Part shown: positions 1 to 8,783 of the stretch, piece after piece | Layout of the letters: each line of letters starts with the position of its first letter | Position numbering within the stretch: the stretch's first letter is position 1 | Assembly (NCBI RefSeq): GCF_046035435.1 | Contig: NZ_JBFNFH010000005.1 | From: Helcococcus bovis | Lineage (GTDB): Bacteria > Bacillota > Clostridia > Tissierellales > Peptoniphilaceae | Length of the DNA stretch: 64,000 nt | Direction: 5' to 3' (one strand) | Notes under the pieces: generated by a model | Seen by the model: the letters and a program-made list of their open reading frames with translations, nothing else | Databases searched by the model: none | Told to the model about the DNA's origin: nothing | Translations under genes and position numbers: made by a program

Positions 1-52
1 GGAAGAATTATTGAGTAGTAACATAAATAAGACTATAGAGGAGAGATTATGA
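1..52 (+). CDS. 3' end of upstream gene (plsX by context)
   Basis: One frame is open from base 2 to a TGA at 50-52, giving a 16-residue tail ending in TIEERL. The stop overlaps the ATG of acpP (ATGA overlap), the usual sign of a translationally coupled upstream gene. In Firmicutes the gene before acpP-rnc-smc is normally plsX (phosphate acyltransferase) or a fab gene. The tail is too short to identify, so the plsX call rests on context only. Confidence 0.4.
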   Translation, partial: EELLSSNINKTIEERL

Positions 53-276
53 TAAGAGAAAAAATAACAGAAATGATTAAGAGCGAATTAATGATAGATA
101 ATTTTGATTTAAATGCTGATTTAGTAAAAGATTACGAAATAGATTCAATTGGACTATTAGACTTTATTATGAGCATTGAAGAAGAATTTGATATTGAAAT
201 TTCAGATTCAGAATTGTCTGAATTAAAAACAGCTAATGATGTTATTGCAGTGGTAGAAAAAAAAGCTGGAAAATAA
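49..276 (+). CDS. acpP: Acyl carrier protein
   Basis: This 75-residue acidic protein has the length and four-helix pattern of acyl carrier proteins, which carry growing acyl chains in cytoplasmic fatty-acid synthesis on a 4'-phosphopantetheine arm. The attachment serine is Ser33 in the motif DSIGLL; the usual form is DSLD, so the residues after the serine are atypical. The start overlaps the preceding stop and follows GAGGAGAG. The stop is one base before rnc. The acpP-rnc-smc-ftsY order is classic in Firmicutes and supports the housekeeping ACP over a secondary-metabolism carrier. Confidence 0.9.
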   Translation: MIREKITEMIKSELMIDNFDLNADLVKDYEIDSIGLLDFIMSIEEEFDIEISDSELSELKTANDVIAVVEKKAGK

Positions 277-277
277 A

Positions 278-994
278 ATGAATGAAGATAGAATTGCTAA
301 ATTAAATAAATTAGAAAAAAAACTTAACTATAAATTTAATGATATTAATTTGTTAAATTTAGCGTTTATCCATACTTCATATACAAATGAACATTCAGAT
401 TTTAAAAATAAAAGCAATGAAAGATTAGAGTTTTTAGGAGATGCAGTATGTGAGTTAGCATTTTCTGAAATTCTATTTAAAAATTTTAAGCCTAAACAAG
501 AAGGTTTTTTAACTAAGGTTAGAGCTAATTTGGTTTGTGAAAAATCTTTTTCTGAATTAGCTGATCATTTAGAATTATCTGAATTTTTACTATTAGGAAA
601 AGGAGAAGAAAAGACTGGTGGAAGAGATAAACCATCAATTAAATCTGATGCCTTTGAAGCTGTAATGGGAGCTTTGTACTTAGACGGTGGATATGATGTT
701 GTCTTTAATTTTATTTATAATCTTATTATAGATAAAGTAAAAGAACTTAAAATTCAAAAAGAAAGTGTAAATGACTACAAATCAATGCTGCAAGAATATT
801 TACATAAAAAAAATAAATCAAATAGTACTTATAAGCTTGTTAATGAAATAGGTCCATCACACAATAAACTTTTTTACTTTGAATTTTATATTGATGATAA
901 AAAGATATCAGAAGGTAATGGCAAAAATAAAAAAATAGCAGAACAAATGGCTGCTAAAAATGCGTTAGAAAAATTAGGTGTATTAAAAAAATAA
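278..994 (+). CDS. rnc: Ribonuclease III
   Basis: This 238-residue endoribonuclease cleaves double-stranded RNA and processes rRNA precursors. The family signature NERLEFLGDAV lies at residues 47-57, and a second acidic cluster (SDAFEAVMGALYLDGGY) near residue 125 completes the metal site. A C-terminal double-stranded-RNA-binding domain spans roughly 158-236. Length is typical. The ATG is one base after the acpP stop, so the two are probably co-transcribed. A hairpin terminator follows directly. Confidence 0.96.
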   Translation: MNEDRIAKLNKLEKKLNYKFNDINLLNLAFIHTSYTNEHSDFKNKSNERLEFLGDAVCELAFSEILFKNFKPKQEGFLTKVRANLVCEKSFSELADHLELSEFLLLGKGEEKTGGRDKPSIKSDAFEAVMGALYLDGGYDVVFNFIYNLIIDKVKELKIQKESVNDYKSMLQEYLHKKNKSNSTYKLVNEIGPSHNKLFYFEFYIDDKKISEGNGKNKKIAEQMAAKNALEKLGVLKK

Positions 995-1018
995 ACTATT
1001 CGTAAGAATAGTTTTTTT
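995..1018 (+). terminator. Rho-independent terminator after rnc
   Basis: A 7-bp stem (actattc / gaatagt) with a GTAA tetraloop is followed by seven T residues. It lies directly between the rnc stop and smc, so smc may be partly uncoupled from acpP-rnc or depend on read-through. Confidence 0.75.
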
Positions 1019-1030
1019 ATGGTAGGAATT

Positions 1031-4000
1031 ATGAAATTAAAATATGTAGAACTATACGGCTTTAAGAGTTTTGCTGATAAGACAAAGTTACTTTTTAATA
1101 AAGATATATCAGCTGTTGTTGGGCCGAATGGATCAGGAAAATCAAATATTGCAGATGCTATTAAGTGGGTATTAGGTGAGCAATCAGCCAAGTCTCTTCG
1201 TGGTACAAGTATGCAGGATGTTATTTTTTCTGGTACTGATATAAAAAAACAAATGAATATGGCTCAAGTATCTTTAATTTTAGATAATAGTGATAAATCT
1301 CTTCCTATTGCTTTTGATGAAGTAAATGTTACTAGGAGAGTGTACAGGACTGGAGATAGTGAATATTTACTTAATAAATCTCTTGTTAGATTAAAAGACA
1401 TTAGAGAACTATTTTTGGATACAGGTATTGGAAAAGATGGATATTCAATGATAGGGCAAGGTCGTATCGATGAGATTCTTAATGGTAAAAATGAAGAAAG
1501 AAGATACATTTTTGAAGAAGCAACAGGTATCTCTAAAAATAAATATAAAAAAAGTGAAGCTGAAAAAAAATTACTTAAAAACGAAGAAAATCTTGCTCAA
1601 TTAAGTAGCGAGTTAAAAGTTAAGAAGCAACAATTTGATATTTTGGAAAAACAATCTCAAAATGCTAAAGAGGGGATAAAATTAACTAATAGGTTAGAAC
1701 TATTAGAACTTAATTTATTAGACAAAGCTATTCAAAAAAATTCAGATGATTTACAAAATGATAAATCTAAATTAGAATACATAAATTTAGAACTTGATAG
1801 TTCAAATAGTAAATTAAATAAACTTGTTGAGTTGATTTCTCCAATTCAAGAAAAAATAGATATTAAGACAACTCAATTAGAAGAAAAAAAAGAAAATCAA
1901 ATTTTAAGTGATAAAAAAATACAAAGCTTAGATAGTCAGATTAATATCTTAAAAGAAAAGAATAAATTCTTAAACAATGATAAAGAACGACTAGAAAATT
2001 CTATAAAATTAAAAAATGAAAAAATTATTAATTTTAAGGAATTGATATTAGAAAAAGAAAAGCAAAATATTGAATTAAATTCTAGAAAAGATAGCACTAA
2101 TAATTTAGTTATTCATATAAATAATAGTATTAGTGAAAAAAGAGAACGATTTAATAAATTAAAATCAGAATTTAATATTTTGACTATGAGTATTGATAAA
2201 AATAAAGAATATTTGTCAGATTTGAAAATAAATAAAAATACTAAAGAAAAATTGGATGATTCAAATAAACAATTAAAAGAAAATTATATTTCTGAAGTAG
2301 ATAAAATAAATATTTTGATTAATGAAAAAAGTTCTAAAATTTATGAGATAGAAAATAATATTAAAAGTATTCAAGAAAAAATAAATAAAAATACTGATGT
2401 AATTGAAGATTTTAATGATAAAAAATCTAATTTGTTGGAAAATCTTGAAAAAATAAATATTGATATTTCAAATAAAAAAAATAATTATTTAAAATTAGAA
2501 TCTCAAAAAGATATTTTGGAAAGACAATATAAATCATATGATGGATATTACAGATCAGTACAAGATTTGTTGAAAATTGCTGATAAAAATACAGATATTT
2601 CATCGAAAATAGTTGGTGTTTTAGCTGATTTAATAGAAGTGGAAGAAAAATATAAAGTTGCTTTAGATTTAGCTTTAGGTTCATCACTACAAAATATCGT
2701 TATTAAAAACGAAGAAGATGGTAAATATTTAATTAATTTCTTAAAGGAAAATAATATTGGTAGAATTACATTCTTACCAATTAATAAAATATCTGCAAGT
2801 AAATATAATGTAAAACACCCTAAAATTATTGATACATTTAATAATTTAGTTAAAAACGACAAAAAAATAGATGGTATAATTGATTACTTTCTTGCAAAAA
2901 CAATTCTTGTTGAAAATATAGAGGATGCAGTAGAAGTTTCTAAAAGTATTAAGGGATATAGAGTAATTACATTAGATGGAGAAATTATCAATTCTTGGGG
3001 CTCTATGGTTGGGGGGAATACCTTCAAAAAAGAAAGTAATAGTTTATTAAATCGTAAAAAAGAACTTGATGATCTAATTTTAAAATTGAATGATTTGGCA
3101 GAGAAAATTAGAAAAATAAATGATTTATCTAATTCTCATATTGCTAAAATATCAGAATTGGATAGTAGTATTATTGAATTTAAAAATGCAAATAATTCCC
3201 ATAAAGAAAATTTATCTGAATTAAATAAAAATATACATGAATTAAATGTTGAAATTTTGTTTAACAATAAGCGTAAGGATGAATTTAGTGAATTGCTTAA
3301 TAAAATCGAAAATGAATTAAGAGATGAAGATTTTTCAGAAATAGATCACTTATCGGTAAATCTTGAAGAAGAAGAAGAAAGATTCAATGTTCTTTCCTCA
3401 GAAATTGAAGCGTTAAATTCATATATTTCTGAAGAAGAAAAAAAATTAGTGTTAAGAAAGTCTGAATTAGATGTTTTGATTAGAGATATATCACTATTAG
3501 AAAATGATATTGAAAATTTTAAAACTGATTTAGAAGATAATATAAAAACATTATCAATTGATGAAAATTCATTAAAAACAACTATTAATGAAATTGAAAA
3601 TTCAAGTAATGAAATTAAAAAGTTAATAAAAAATAAGTCAGAATTTGAAGAAAAATTAAGTGTTTCAAATACTGATATAAATTTGATTGAAGAAGAATTA
3701 AAACAATCTATAACTAAAATAAAAGAAGATAGAAAAGAAATAGATGCATTGAAGGATGCTATTTCCGAATTTGAAAAAGATAAGTATAAATTGGAATTGA
3801 AAATTGAAAATTCAGAACAAAAAGTAAATTCATTAAGAGATGATTATAAGGAAACCTATTCAATTACTGATGTGGAATTAGACGAAAAGTTAAAACGTGT
3901 TGATAAAATTGATGCAACAAGAAAAGAAGTTTTAGATATTAAATCTAAATTGTCTAAAATTGGATATTTTAACTATGAAAGCATAGAACAATTTAATTTA

Positions 4001-4561
4001 ATATCTGAAGAGTTGCAATTTTTAAATAAACAATATGACGATTTAATTGCTTCCAAAAATGACATTATAAACATTATTAAGTCAATTGAAAAAGATATGA
4101 AAGAAACTTTTGCTGATGCTTTTGAAAAAATAAAAATTAGATTTAACGAAATTTTTTCAATATTATTTAATGGAGGAGAAGCTGAAATTAAGCTTGATTC
4201 AGATGATGTGCTAAATGCTGGGATAGATATTATCGCAAGACCGCCAGGAAAAAAATTGAAAAATATTGCACTTTTATCAGGTGGAGAAAAAGCACTTACA
4301 GCTGTAGCTTTGCTATTTGCTATATTTGAAATTAATCCTGCTCCATTTTGTGTATTAGATGAGATAGATGCTGCATTGGATGAAGCAAATATTAAGCGAT
4401 ATATAGGATATTTGAAATCTTTAGTTGATAAAACTCAATTTATAATTATTACACATAGAAAAGTAACTATGGAAATGGCAGAAATTCTTTATGGTGTAAC
4501 AATGGAAGAAAAAGGTATTTCTAAAGTTATTACACTTGCCCTTGATGATTATAAAGAATAA
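1031..4561 (+). CDS. smc: Chromosome segregation protein SMC
   Basis: This 1176-residue condensin ATPase compacts and resolves sister chromosomes with ScpA/ScpB. The Walker A motif GPNGSGKSN is at residues 31-39 after the typical N-terminus (YVELYGFKSFADK). Long heptad-rich coiled coils flank a hinge at about 505-630. The C-terminal head carries the signature LLSGGEKAL and the Walker B/D-loop VLDEIDAALDEANIKRY. An in-frame ATG at 1019 sits in the terminator T-tract without a ribosome site. I chose ATG 1031, preceded by GTAGGAATT, because it gives the conserved SMC N-terminus. Confidence 0.96.
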   Translation: MKLKYVELYGFKSFADKTKLLFNKDISAVVGPNGSGKSNIADAIKWVLGEQSAKSLRGTSMQDVIFSGTDIKKQMNMAQVSLILDNSDKSLPIAFDEVNVTRRVYRTGDSEYLLNKSLVRLKDIRELFLDTGIGKDGYSMIGQGRIDEILNGKNEERRYIFEEATGISKNKYKKSEAEKKLLKNEENLAQLSSELKVKKQQFDILEKQSQNAKEGIKLTNRLELLELNLLDKAIQKNSDDLQNDKSKLEYINLELDSSNSKLNKLVELISPIQEKIDIKTTQLEEKKENQILSDKKIQSLDSQINILKEKNKFLNNDKERLENSIKLKNEKIINFKELILEKEKQNIELNSRKDSTNNLVIHINNSISEKRERFNKLKSEFNILTMSIDKNKEYLSDLKINKNTKEKLDDSNKQLKENYISEVDKINILINEKSSKIYEIENNIKSIQEKINKNTDVIEDFNDKKSNLLENLEKINIDISNKKNNYLKLESQKDILERQYKSYDGYYRSVQDLLKIADKNTDISSKIVGVLADLIEVEEKYKVALDLALGSSLQNIVIKNEEDGKYLINFLKENNIGRITFLPINKISASKYNVKHPKIIDTFNNLVKNDKKIDGIIDYFLAKTILVENIEDAVEVSKSIKGYRVITLDGEIINSWGSMVGGNTFKKESNSLLNRKKELDDLILKLNDLAEKIRKINDLSNSHIAKISELDSSIIEFKNANNSHKENLSELNKNIHELNVEILFNNKRKDEFSELLNKIENELRDEDFSEIDHLSVNLEEEEERFNVLSSEIEALNSYISEEEKKLVLRKSELDVLIRDISLLENDIENFKTDLEDNIKTLSIDENSLKTTINEIENSSNEIKKLIKNKSEFEEKLSVSNTDINLIEEELKQSITKIKEDRKEIDALKDAISEFEKDKYKLELKIENSEQKVNSLRDDYKETYSITDVELDEKLKRVDKIDATRKEVLDIKSKLSKIGYFNYESIEQFNLISEELQFLNKQYDDLIASKNDIINIIKSIEKDMKETFADAFEKIKIRFNEIFSILFNGGEAEIKLDSDDVLNAGIDIIARPPGKKLKNIALLSGGEKALTAVALLFAIFEINPAPFCVLDEIDAALDEANIKRYIGYLKSLVDKTQFIIITHRKVTMEMAEILYGVTMEEKGISKVITLALDDYKE

Positions 4562-4567
4562 TAAATT

Positions 4568-4600
4568 AAACGTGCATTATTTTATAGTGTACGTTTTTTT
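4568..4600 (+). terminator. Terminator after smc
   Basis: An imperfect stem (aacgtgcatta / tagtgtacgtt) around a short T-rich loop is followed by seven Ts. A TATAAT at 4605-4610 just downstream could be the -10 box of an ftsY promoter, but no good -35 box is visible. Confidence 0.6.
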
Positions 4601-4639
4601 ATGATATAATTTGATTATAAAAATGTTTAAGGAGTTACA

Positions 4640-6031
4640 ATGTTTAAAAAGTTTTTTGAAAAATTTAAAAATAAAAATGAACAAGATATAGAATTTAAAG
4701 AGGAAATTAAAGTTGAAGTTTCAGAAGAAGAACACATTGAGAAAGTTGAAAATTTAATTGAACACTCAATGGATAAGGTAAAGGAATTAGAAAATAGTAG
4801 TGAAGAATCTGAAAATAATATAGAAAAAGATATTGAAAATTTAGAAGAAGAAGTAATTGAAACTGTTGAAAATGATATTGAACATTCATTGGAAAAAGTA
4901 AATAAACTACAAGAAAATTCTGAAATTGAAACAGTTGAAGAAAATTTTAGTGAAGAACCTAAAGTTATTAAGGAAGAAAAAAACTTTATTGGAGAATCTA
5001 AAGTTGTTGAAGAAGGAATGAAAGAAAGTGTTTTTGAAAAAGAAGTTCTGGATGAAATTATTATTCATGATGAAATTGTTGAAGAATTAAAAGAAGAGCC
5101 TAAGAAAAAAGGTTTTTTAGAAAGATTAAAATCAGGATTATTTAAAACACGTGATGCGATGAATTCTGCAATCGATAATTTAATAAATGGTAAAGCTAAA
5201 ATTGATGATGACTTATATGATGAACTTGAAGAAATCATGATTTCAGCAGATATGGGAGTTGAAACGACAGTAAACGTTATTGAAGAACTAAGAGAAATTG
5301 TTTCAGATAATCATATTAGAGATCCTAAGATGATTAAAGTAGAATTAGAAAAAATTCTTAGAAATAAATTGAGAGAAAATAACAAAGATAATTCATTGAA
5401 TATTCTTGATGGAAAGCAAACAGTTATTCTTGTTATTGGTGTGAATGGTGTTGGTAAAACCACAACTATTGGTAAATTAGCATATAACTTACAAAAAGAA
5501 GGAAAATCAGTTATTTTAGCTGCGGCGGATACTTTTAGAGCTGCTGCTATCGAACAATTAAAAGAATGGTCAGAAAGAGTAAATGTAGAATTAATTTCTT
5601 CTAATGAAGGTTCAGATCCAGCATCTGTAGTTTATGATGCGATTAAGTCACAAAAAGCTAAGAACAAAGACGTACTTATAATAGATACTGCGGGAAGATT
5701 GCACAATAAAGTAAATCTTATGAATGAATTAGAAAAAATTAATAGAATTATTTCAAGAGAACATCCTGAAGCAAATAAGGAATCTCTTCTAGTTCTTGAT
5801 GCTACAACTGGCCAAAATGCTTTATTCCAAGCAAAAGAATTTAATAAAGTTACAAATATCACAGGATTAGTATTAACTAAATTAGATGGTACAGCAAAAG
5901 GTGGAGTAGTATTTCCGCTTCAAGTTGAAAATAATGTACCTGTTAAATATATCGGTATTGGAGAAAAAGCAGAGAATCTGGAAAAATTTGATTCTGAAAA
6001 ATTTGTTGATGCATTATTTGATGTAAAGTAG
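4640..6031 (+). CDS. ftsY: Signal recognition particle receptor FtsY
   Basis: This 463-residue GTPase docks Ffh-bound ribosomes at the membrane for co-translational insertion. The first ~160 residues are a very acidic Glu-rich A domain. The NG domain follows, with G1 GVNGVGKTTTIGK near residue 268, then DTFRAAAIEQL, DTAGRLHNK and TKLDGTAKGG. The start has an AAGGAG ribosome site. It is longer than minimal Gram-positive FtsY because of the acidic N-terminus. Its partner Ffh is encoded at 20958. It lies immediately upstream of the gene interrupted by the transposon. Confidence 0.96.
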   Translation: MFKKFFEKFKNKNEQDIEFKEEIKVEVSEEEHIEKVENLIEHSMDKVKELENSSEESENNIEKDIENLEEEVIETVENDIEHSLEKVNKLQENSEIETVEENFSEEPKVIKEEKNFIGESKVVEEGMKESVFEKEVLDEIIIHDEIVEELKEEPKKKGFLERLKSGLFKTRDAMNSAIDNLINGKAKIDDDLYDELEEIMISADMGVETTVNVIEELREIVSDNHIRDPKMIKVELEKILRNKLRENNKDNSLNILDGKQTVILVIGVNGVGKTTTIGKLAYNLQKEGKSVILAAADTFRAAAIEQLKEWSERVNVELISSNEGSDPASVVYDAIKSQKAKNKDVLIIDTAGRLHNKVNLMNELEKINRIISREHPEANKESLLVLDATTGQNALFQAKEFNKVTNITGLVLTKLDGTAKGGVVFPLQVENNVPVKYIGIGEKAENLEKFDSEKFVDALFDVK

Positions 6032-6034
6032 GAT

Positions 6035-6160
6035 ATGATGAAGGGAATTATTAAATTACTAGAGAATAAACATATTATTACATTGATTGTACTTTTCATT
6101 TTAGTATTTATTTCCATAGGAATAAATTATTTTTATAATAAAAATAGCATAAAAATCTAG
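6035..6160 (+). pseudogene. 5' fragment of MscS-like channel gene, cut by transposon
   Basis: An ORF starting with two ATGs three bases after ftsY encodes about 40 residues with one membrane segment (HIITLIVLFILVFISIGINYF). It runs into a stop inside the transposon end (TAG at 6158-6160). Joining the flank up to 6150 to base 15821 restores one reading frame of about 356 residues with the MscS-type segment at 15822-16775. I therefore read this as the N-terminus of that channel, not a separate small gene. Confidence 0.75.
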
Positions 6161-6212
6161 TTATCCGCATAAAAACTGGACTTATCACACTTTATCAAGG
6201 TCAAAACCACTC

Positions 6213-6234
6213 AATTTACTACTAATTTACTACT
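6213..6234 (+). repeat. Integrase arm-type direct repeats, left end
   Basis: Two adjacent copies of the 11-mer aatttactact (6213-6223, 6224-6234) match the pair near the right end (15690-15711) in sequence and orientation. In Tn916 the Int N-terminal domain binds such DR-2 repeats near each end. The match to those sites is from memory. Confidence 0.7.
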
Positions 6235-6318
6235 TATGAATGAGCTTTGATACGACGATTTATCCTTGAAAAGTGAAGATATAAAGATACTTCCAATAAA
6301 ATTTGAATATTTAATAGG

Positions 6319-6352
6319 TAGACACTTCAAAAAATGAGGTGTCTATTTTTTT
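6319..6352 (+). terminator. Hairpin terminator inside left end
   Basis: A 10-bp stem (tagacacttc / gaggtgtcta, one G-U pair) with an A-rich loop runs into a T-tract. It would stop transcription entering the transposon from ftsY. Apart from this hairpin, the Int repeats and one tiny ORF, the 6161-6475 stretch contains nothing recognisable. Confidence 0.65.
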
Positions 6353-6378
6353 ACCCGATTTTGAAAGGAAGTGAACTT

Positions 6379-6453
6379 ATGAAAACAAAAAATCAAGAAT
6401 CAAAAGGTCGTTCCCCACTCTTTAAGACCATCAAACATTCATTCAGCCAATAA
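6379..6453 (+). CDS. Small Tn916 ORF (orf24-like)
   Basis: A 24-residue lysine- and serine-rich ORF (MKTKNQESKGRSPLF...) starts at ATG after GAAAGGAAGTG. Its place before orf23 corresponds to the small first ORF of Tn916-like elements. No domain is visible and its function is unknown. The good ribosome site is the main evidence for translation. Confidence 0.45.
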   Translation: MKTKNQESKGRSPLFKTIKHSFSQ

Positions 6454-6475
6454 AAAAGAAAGGATAGGTAAAAAT

Positions 6476-6790
6476 ATGGAACTTAAATTTGTGATTCCCA
6501 ACATGGAAAAAACATTCGGCAATTTAGAATTTGCTGGCGAGGATAAAGTCGTTCAGCGAAGAATCAACGGACGGCTAACTGTCTTATCAAGAAGCTATAA
6601 TCTCTATTCTGATGTTCAAAGAGCAGATGATATTGTGGTGGTGCTTCCTGCTGAAGCTGGCGAAAAACATTTCGGCTTTGAGGAACGTGTGAAGTTAGTC
6701 AATCCACGTATTACCGCAGAGGGCTACAAAATCGGCACTCGTGGTTTTACAAATTACCTTTTACATGCTGACGACATGATAAAAGAATAA
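6476..6790 (+). CDS. Tn916 Orf23, YdcP-family (DUF961)
   Basis: This 104-residue protein belongs to the small DUF961/YdcP family found in pairs at the start of Tn916 and ICEBs1 transfer operons. In ICEBs1 related genes act as helicase-processivity factors during element replication, so a role in rolling-circle replication or conjugative DNA processing is plausible. The start follows an AGAAAGGATAGG ribosome site. It shares the segment DDIVVVLPA...ERVKLVNP with the next gene's ERVELINP-like region, pointing to an old duplication. It looks full length. Confidence 0.88.
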   Translation: MELKFVIPNMEKTFGNLEFAGEDKVVQRRINGRLTVLSRSYNLYSDVQRADDIVVVLPAEAGEKHFGFEERVKLVNPRITAEGYKIGTRGFTNYLLHADDMIKE

Positions 6791-6805
6791 AGAAAGAGAG
6801 GAAAA

Positions 6806-7192
6806 ATGATGAGATTAGCAAATGGCATTGTATTAGATAAAGACACGACTTTTGGAGAATTGAAATTCTCTGCTCTACGTCGTGAAGTGAGAATCCAAAA
6901 TGAAGACGGGTCGGTTTCAGATGAAATCAAGGAACGTACCTATGACTTAAAATCCAAAGGACAAGGACGCATGATTCAAGTAAGTATTCCTGCCAGCGTG
7001 CCTTTGAAAGAGTTTGATTATAACGCACGGGTGGAACTTATCAATCCCATTGCGGACACCGTTGCTACTGCCACCTATCAAGGAGCAGATGTTGACTGGT
7101 ATATCAAGGCAGACGATATTGTGCTGACAAAGGATTCTAGTTCATTCAAAGCTCAACCACAAGCAAAGAAAGAACCGACACAAGACAAATAG
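6806..7192 (+). CDS. Tn916 Orf22, YdcP-family (DUF961)
   Basis: This 128-residue paralogue of the preceding protein has the core TTFGELKFSALRREV and ARVELINPIADT. It is the second of the DUF961 pair that begins Tn916-type transfer operons. Two in-frame ATGs (6806, 6809) follow AGAGAGGAAAA; Tn916 annotation generally uses MRLANG, that is the second one. The C-terminal ~20 residues are charged and probably disordered. It is full length, and the gap to orf21 is short and contains AGAAAGGAGA. Confidence 0.88.
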   Translation: MMRLANGIVLDKDTTFGELKFSALRREVRIQNEDGSVSDEIKERTYDLKSKGQGRMIQVSIPASVPLKEFDYNARVELINPIADTVATATYQGADVDWYIKADDIVLTKDSSSFKAQPQAKKEPTQDK

Positions 7193-7220
7193 TCGCTAGG
7201 TAGAAAGGAGACTTTTTCGC

Positions 7221-8606
7221 ATGAAACAGCGTGGTAAAAGGATTCGCCCATCTGGTAAAGATTTAGTCTTTCATTTTACGATAGCGTCACTCCTGCCTGT
7301 TTTCCTGCTGGTTGTCGGACTGTTTCATGTGAAGACAATCCAGCAGATCAACTGGCAGGATTTTAACCTATCACAAGCAGATAAGATTGACATTCCCTAT
7401 TTAATTATCAGTTTCAGTGTCGCAATTCTTATCTGCTTGCTGGTAGCGTTTGTATTCAAACGGGTTCGCTATGATACGGTTAAACAACTTTACCACCGTC
7501 AAAAACTGGCAAAGATGATACTTGAAAACAAGTGGTATGAATCTGAACAGGTCAAAACAGAGGGTTTCTTTAAAGATAGTGCTGGTCGTACAAAGGAAAA
7601 GATAACCTACTTCCCTAAAATGTATTATCGACTTAAAAATGGCTTGATACAGATACGGGTGGAAATCACGCTGGGAAAATATCAAGACCAACTCTTACAC
7701 TTGGAAAAGAAATTAGAGAGTGGCTTGTACTGTGAGCTGACGGATAAAGAGTTAAAGGATTCCTATGTGGAATATACTTTGCTCTATGACACCATAGCCA
7801 GTCGTATTTCTATTGATGAAGTAGAAGCTAAAGATGGTAAACTTCGCTTAATGAAAAACGTATGGTGGGAATATGATAAGCTCCCTCATATGTTGATTGC
7901 TGGTGGTACAGGTGGCGGTAAAACTTACTTTATACTGACACTGATTGAAGCCTTGCTTCATACAGATTCAAAACTGTATATTCTTGACCCGAAAAATGCT
8001 GATCTTGCGGACTTAGGTTCTGTGATGGCAAATGTCTACTATAGAAAAGAAGACTTGCTTTCTTGCATTGAAACATTCTATGAAGAAATGATGAAACGTA
8101 GTGAGGAAATGAAGCAGATGAAGAACTATAAGACTGGCAAAAATTATGCTTACTTAGGTCTCCCGGCACACTTCTTAATCTTTGATGAATACGTCGCTTT
8201 CATGGAAATGCTGGGAACAAAAGAAAACACCGCAGTTATGAATAAGCTGAAACAGATTGTCATGTTAGGTCGTCAAGCTGGCTTCTTTCTAATACTGGCT
8301 TGTCAACGTCCAGACGCAAAATATTTAGGCGACGGAATCCGTGATCAGTTTAATTTCAGAGTGGCTTTAGGTCGTATGTCTGAAATGGGCTATGGCATGA
8401 TGTTTGGCAGTGACGTACAAAAGGATTTCTTCTTAAAGCGAATCAAAGGTCGTGGCTATGTTGATGTAGGAACAAGTGTCATATCAGAGTTTTATACTCC
8501 CCTTGTACCAAAAGGATATGATTTCTTGGAGGAAATTAAAAAGTTATCCAACAGCAGACAGTCCACGCAGGCGACGTGCGAAGCGGAAGTCGCAGGTGTG
8601 GACTGA
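7221..8606 (+). CDS. Tn916 Orf21, FtsK/HerA-type coupling protein
   Basis: This 461-residue protein has two N-terminal membrane segments (about residues 17-40 and 60-80) and an FtsK/SpoIIIE-type ATPase domain. Walker A is GGTGGGKTYF, Walker B is HFLIFDEYVAF, and ACQRPDAKYLGDGIRDQF fits the family. In conjugation it is the type IV coupling protein that brings relaxase-bound DNA to the mating pore. Here it is intact but has no relaxase or VirB4/VirB6-like partners in the element. The start follows AGAAAGGAGA. Confidence 0.93.
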   Translation: MKQRGKRIRPSGKDLVFHFTIASLLPVFLLVVGLFHVKTIQQINWQDFNLSQADKIDIPYLIISFSVAILICLLVAFVFKRVRYDTVKQLYHRQKLAKMILENKWYESEQVKTEGFFKDSAGRTKEKITYFPKMYYRLKNGLIQIRVEITLGKYQDQLLHLEKKLESGLYCELTDKELKDSYVEYTLLYDTIASRISIDEVEAKDGKLRLMKNVWWEYDKLPHMLIAGGTGGGKTYFILTLIEALLHTDSKLYILDPKNADLADLGSVMANVYYRKEDLLSCIETFYEEMMKRSEEMKQMKNYKTGKNYAYLGLPAHFLIFDEYVAFMEMLGTKENTAVMNKLKQIVMLGRQAGFFLILACQRPDAKYLGDGIRDQFNFRVALGRMSEMGYGMMFGSDVQKDFFLKRIKGRGYVDVGTSVISEFYTPLVPKGYDFLEEIKKLSNSRQSTQATCEAEVAGVD

Positions 8607-8645
8607 TCTTGCTGGCTGGTGTGGCAATAGCCACGCCAGCACTTA

Positions 8646-8669
8646 ACCCCCCGTATCTAACAGGGGGGT
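8646..8669 (+). other. Origin of transfer (oriT) core
   Basis: The sequence ACCCCCC-GTATCTAA-CAGGGGGGT is the nick-region palindrome type described for ICEBs1 and Tn916, in its expected place between orf21 and the start of orf20. A GC-rich inverted repeat (gctggtgtggc / gccacgccagc, 8615-8640) precedes it. Both appear complete, so the site looks usable by an Orf20-type relaxase supplied in trans. Identification rests on memory of the published oriT. Confidence 0.8.
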
Positions 8670-8740
8670 ACAAATCGACAGGAAACAGTCAAAAAAACAT
8701 TAGAAAATCCTTTGGTTACAAGGGATTTACAAAATTTCAG

Positions 8741-8781
8741 CGTATGTCAAATGGGCTTTAAAAGTTGACATACGCCTTTTT
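8741..8781 (+). promoter_or_regulatory. Hairpin between oriT and orf20 remnant
   Basis: An inverted repeat (cgtatgtcaa / ttgacatacg) with a ~13-base loop is followed by a short T-run. It lies in the oriT-proximal leader of orf20. It may be a terminator/attenuator or part of the relaxosome recognition structure; the sequence does not decide between these. Confidence 0.4.
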
Positions 8782-8783
8782 GA

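Noticed and set aside
886..1191. Minus-strand ORF of 101 codons across the end of rnc and start of smc
   Set aside because: It is antisense to two well-supported genes, spans their terminator and has no ribosome site or recognisable domain.
8576..8761. 61-codon plus-strand ORF over the end of orf21 and oriT
   Set aside because: It overlaps orf21 and runs through the oriT palindromes; no start signal or family resemblance.
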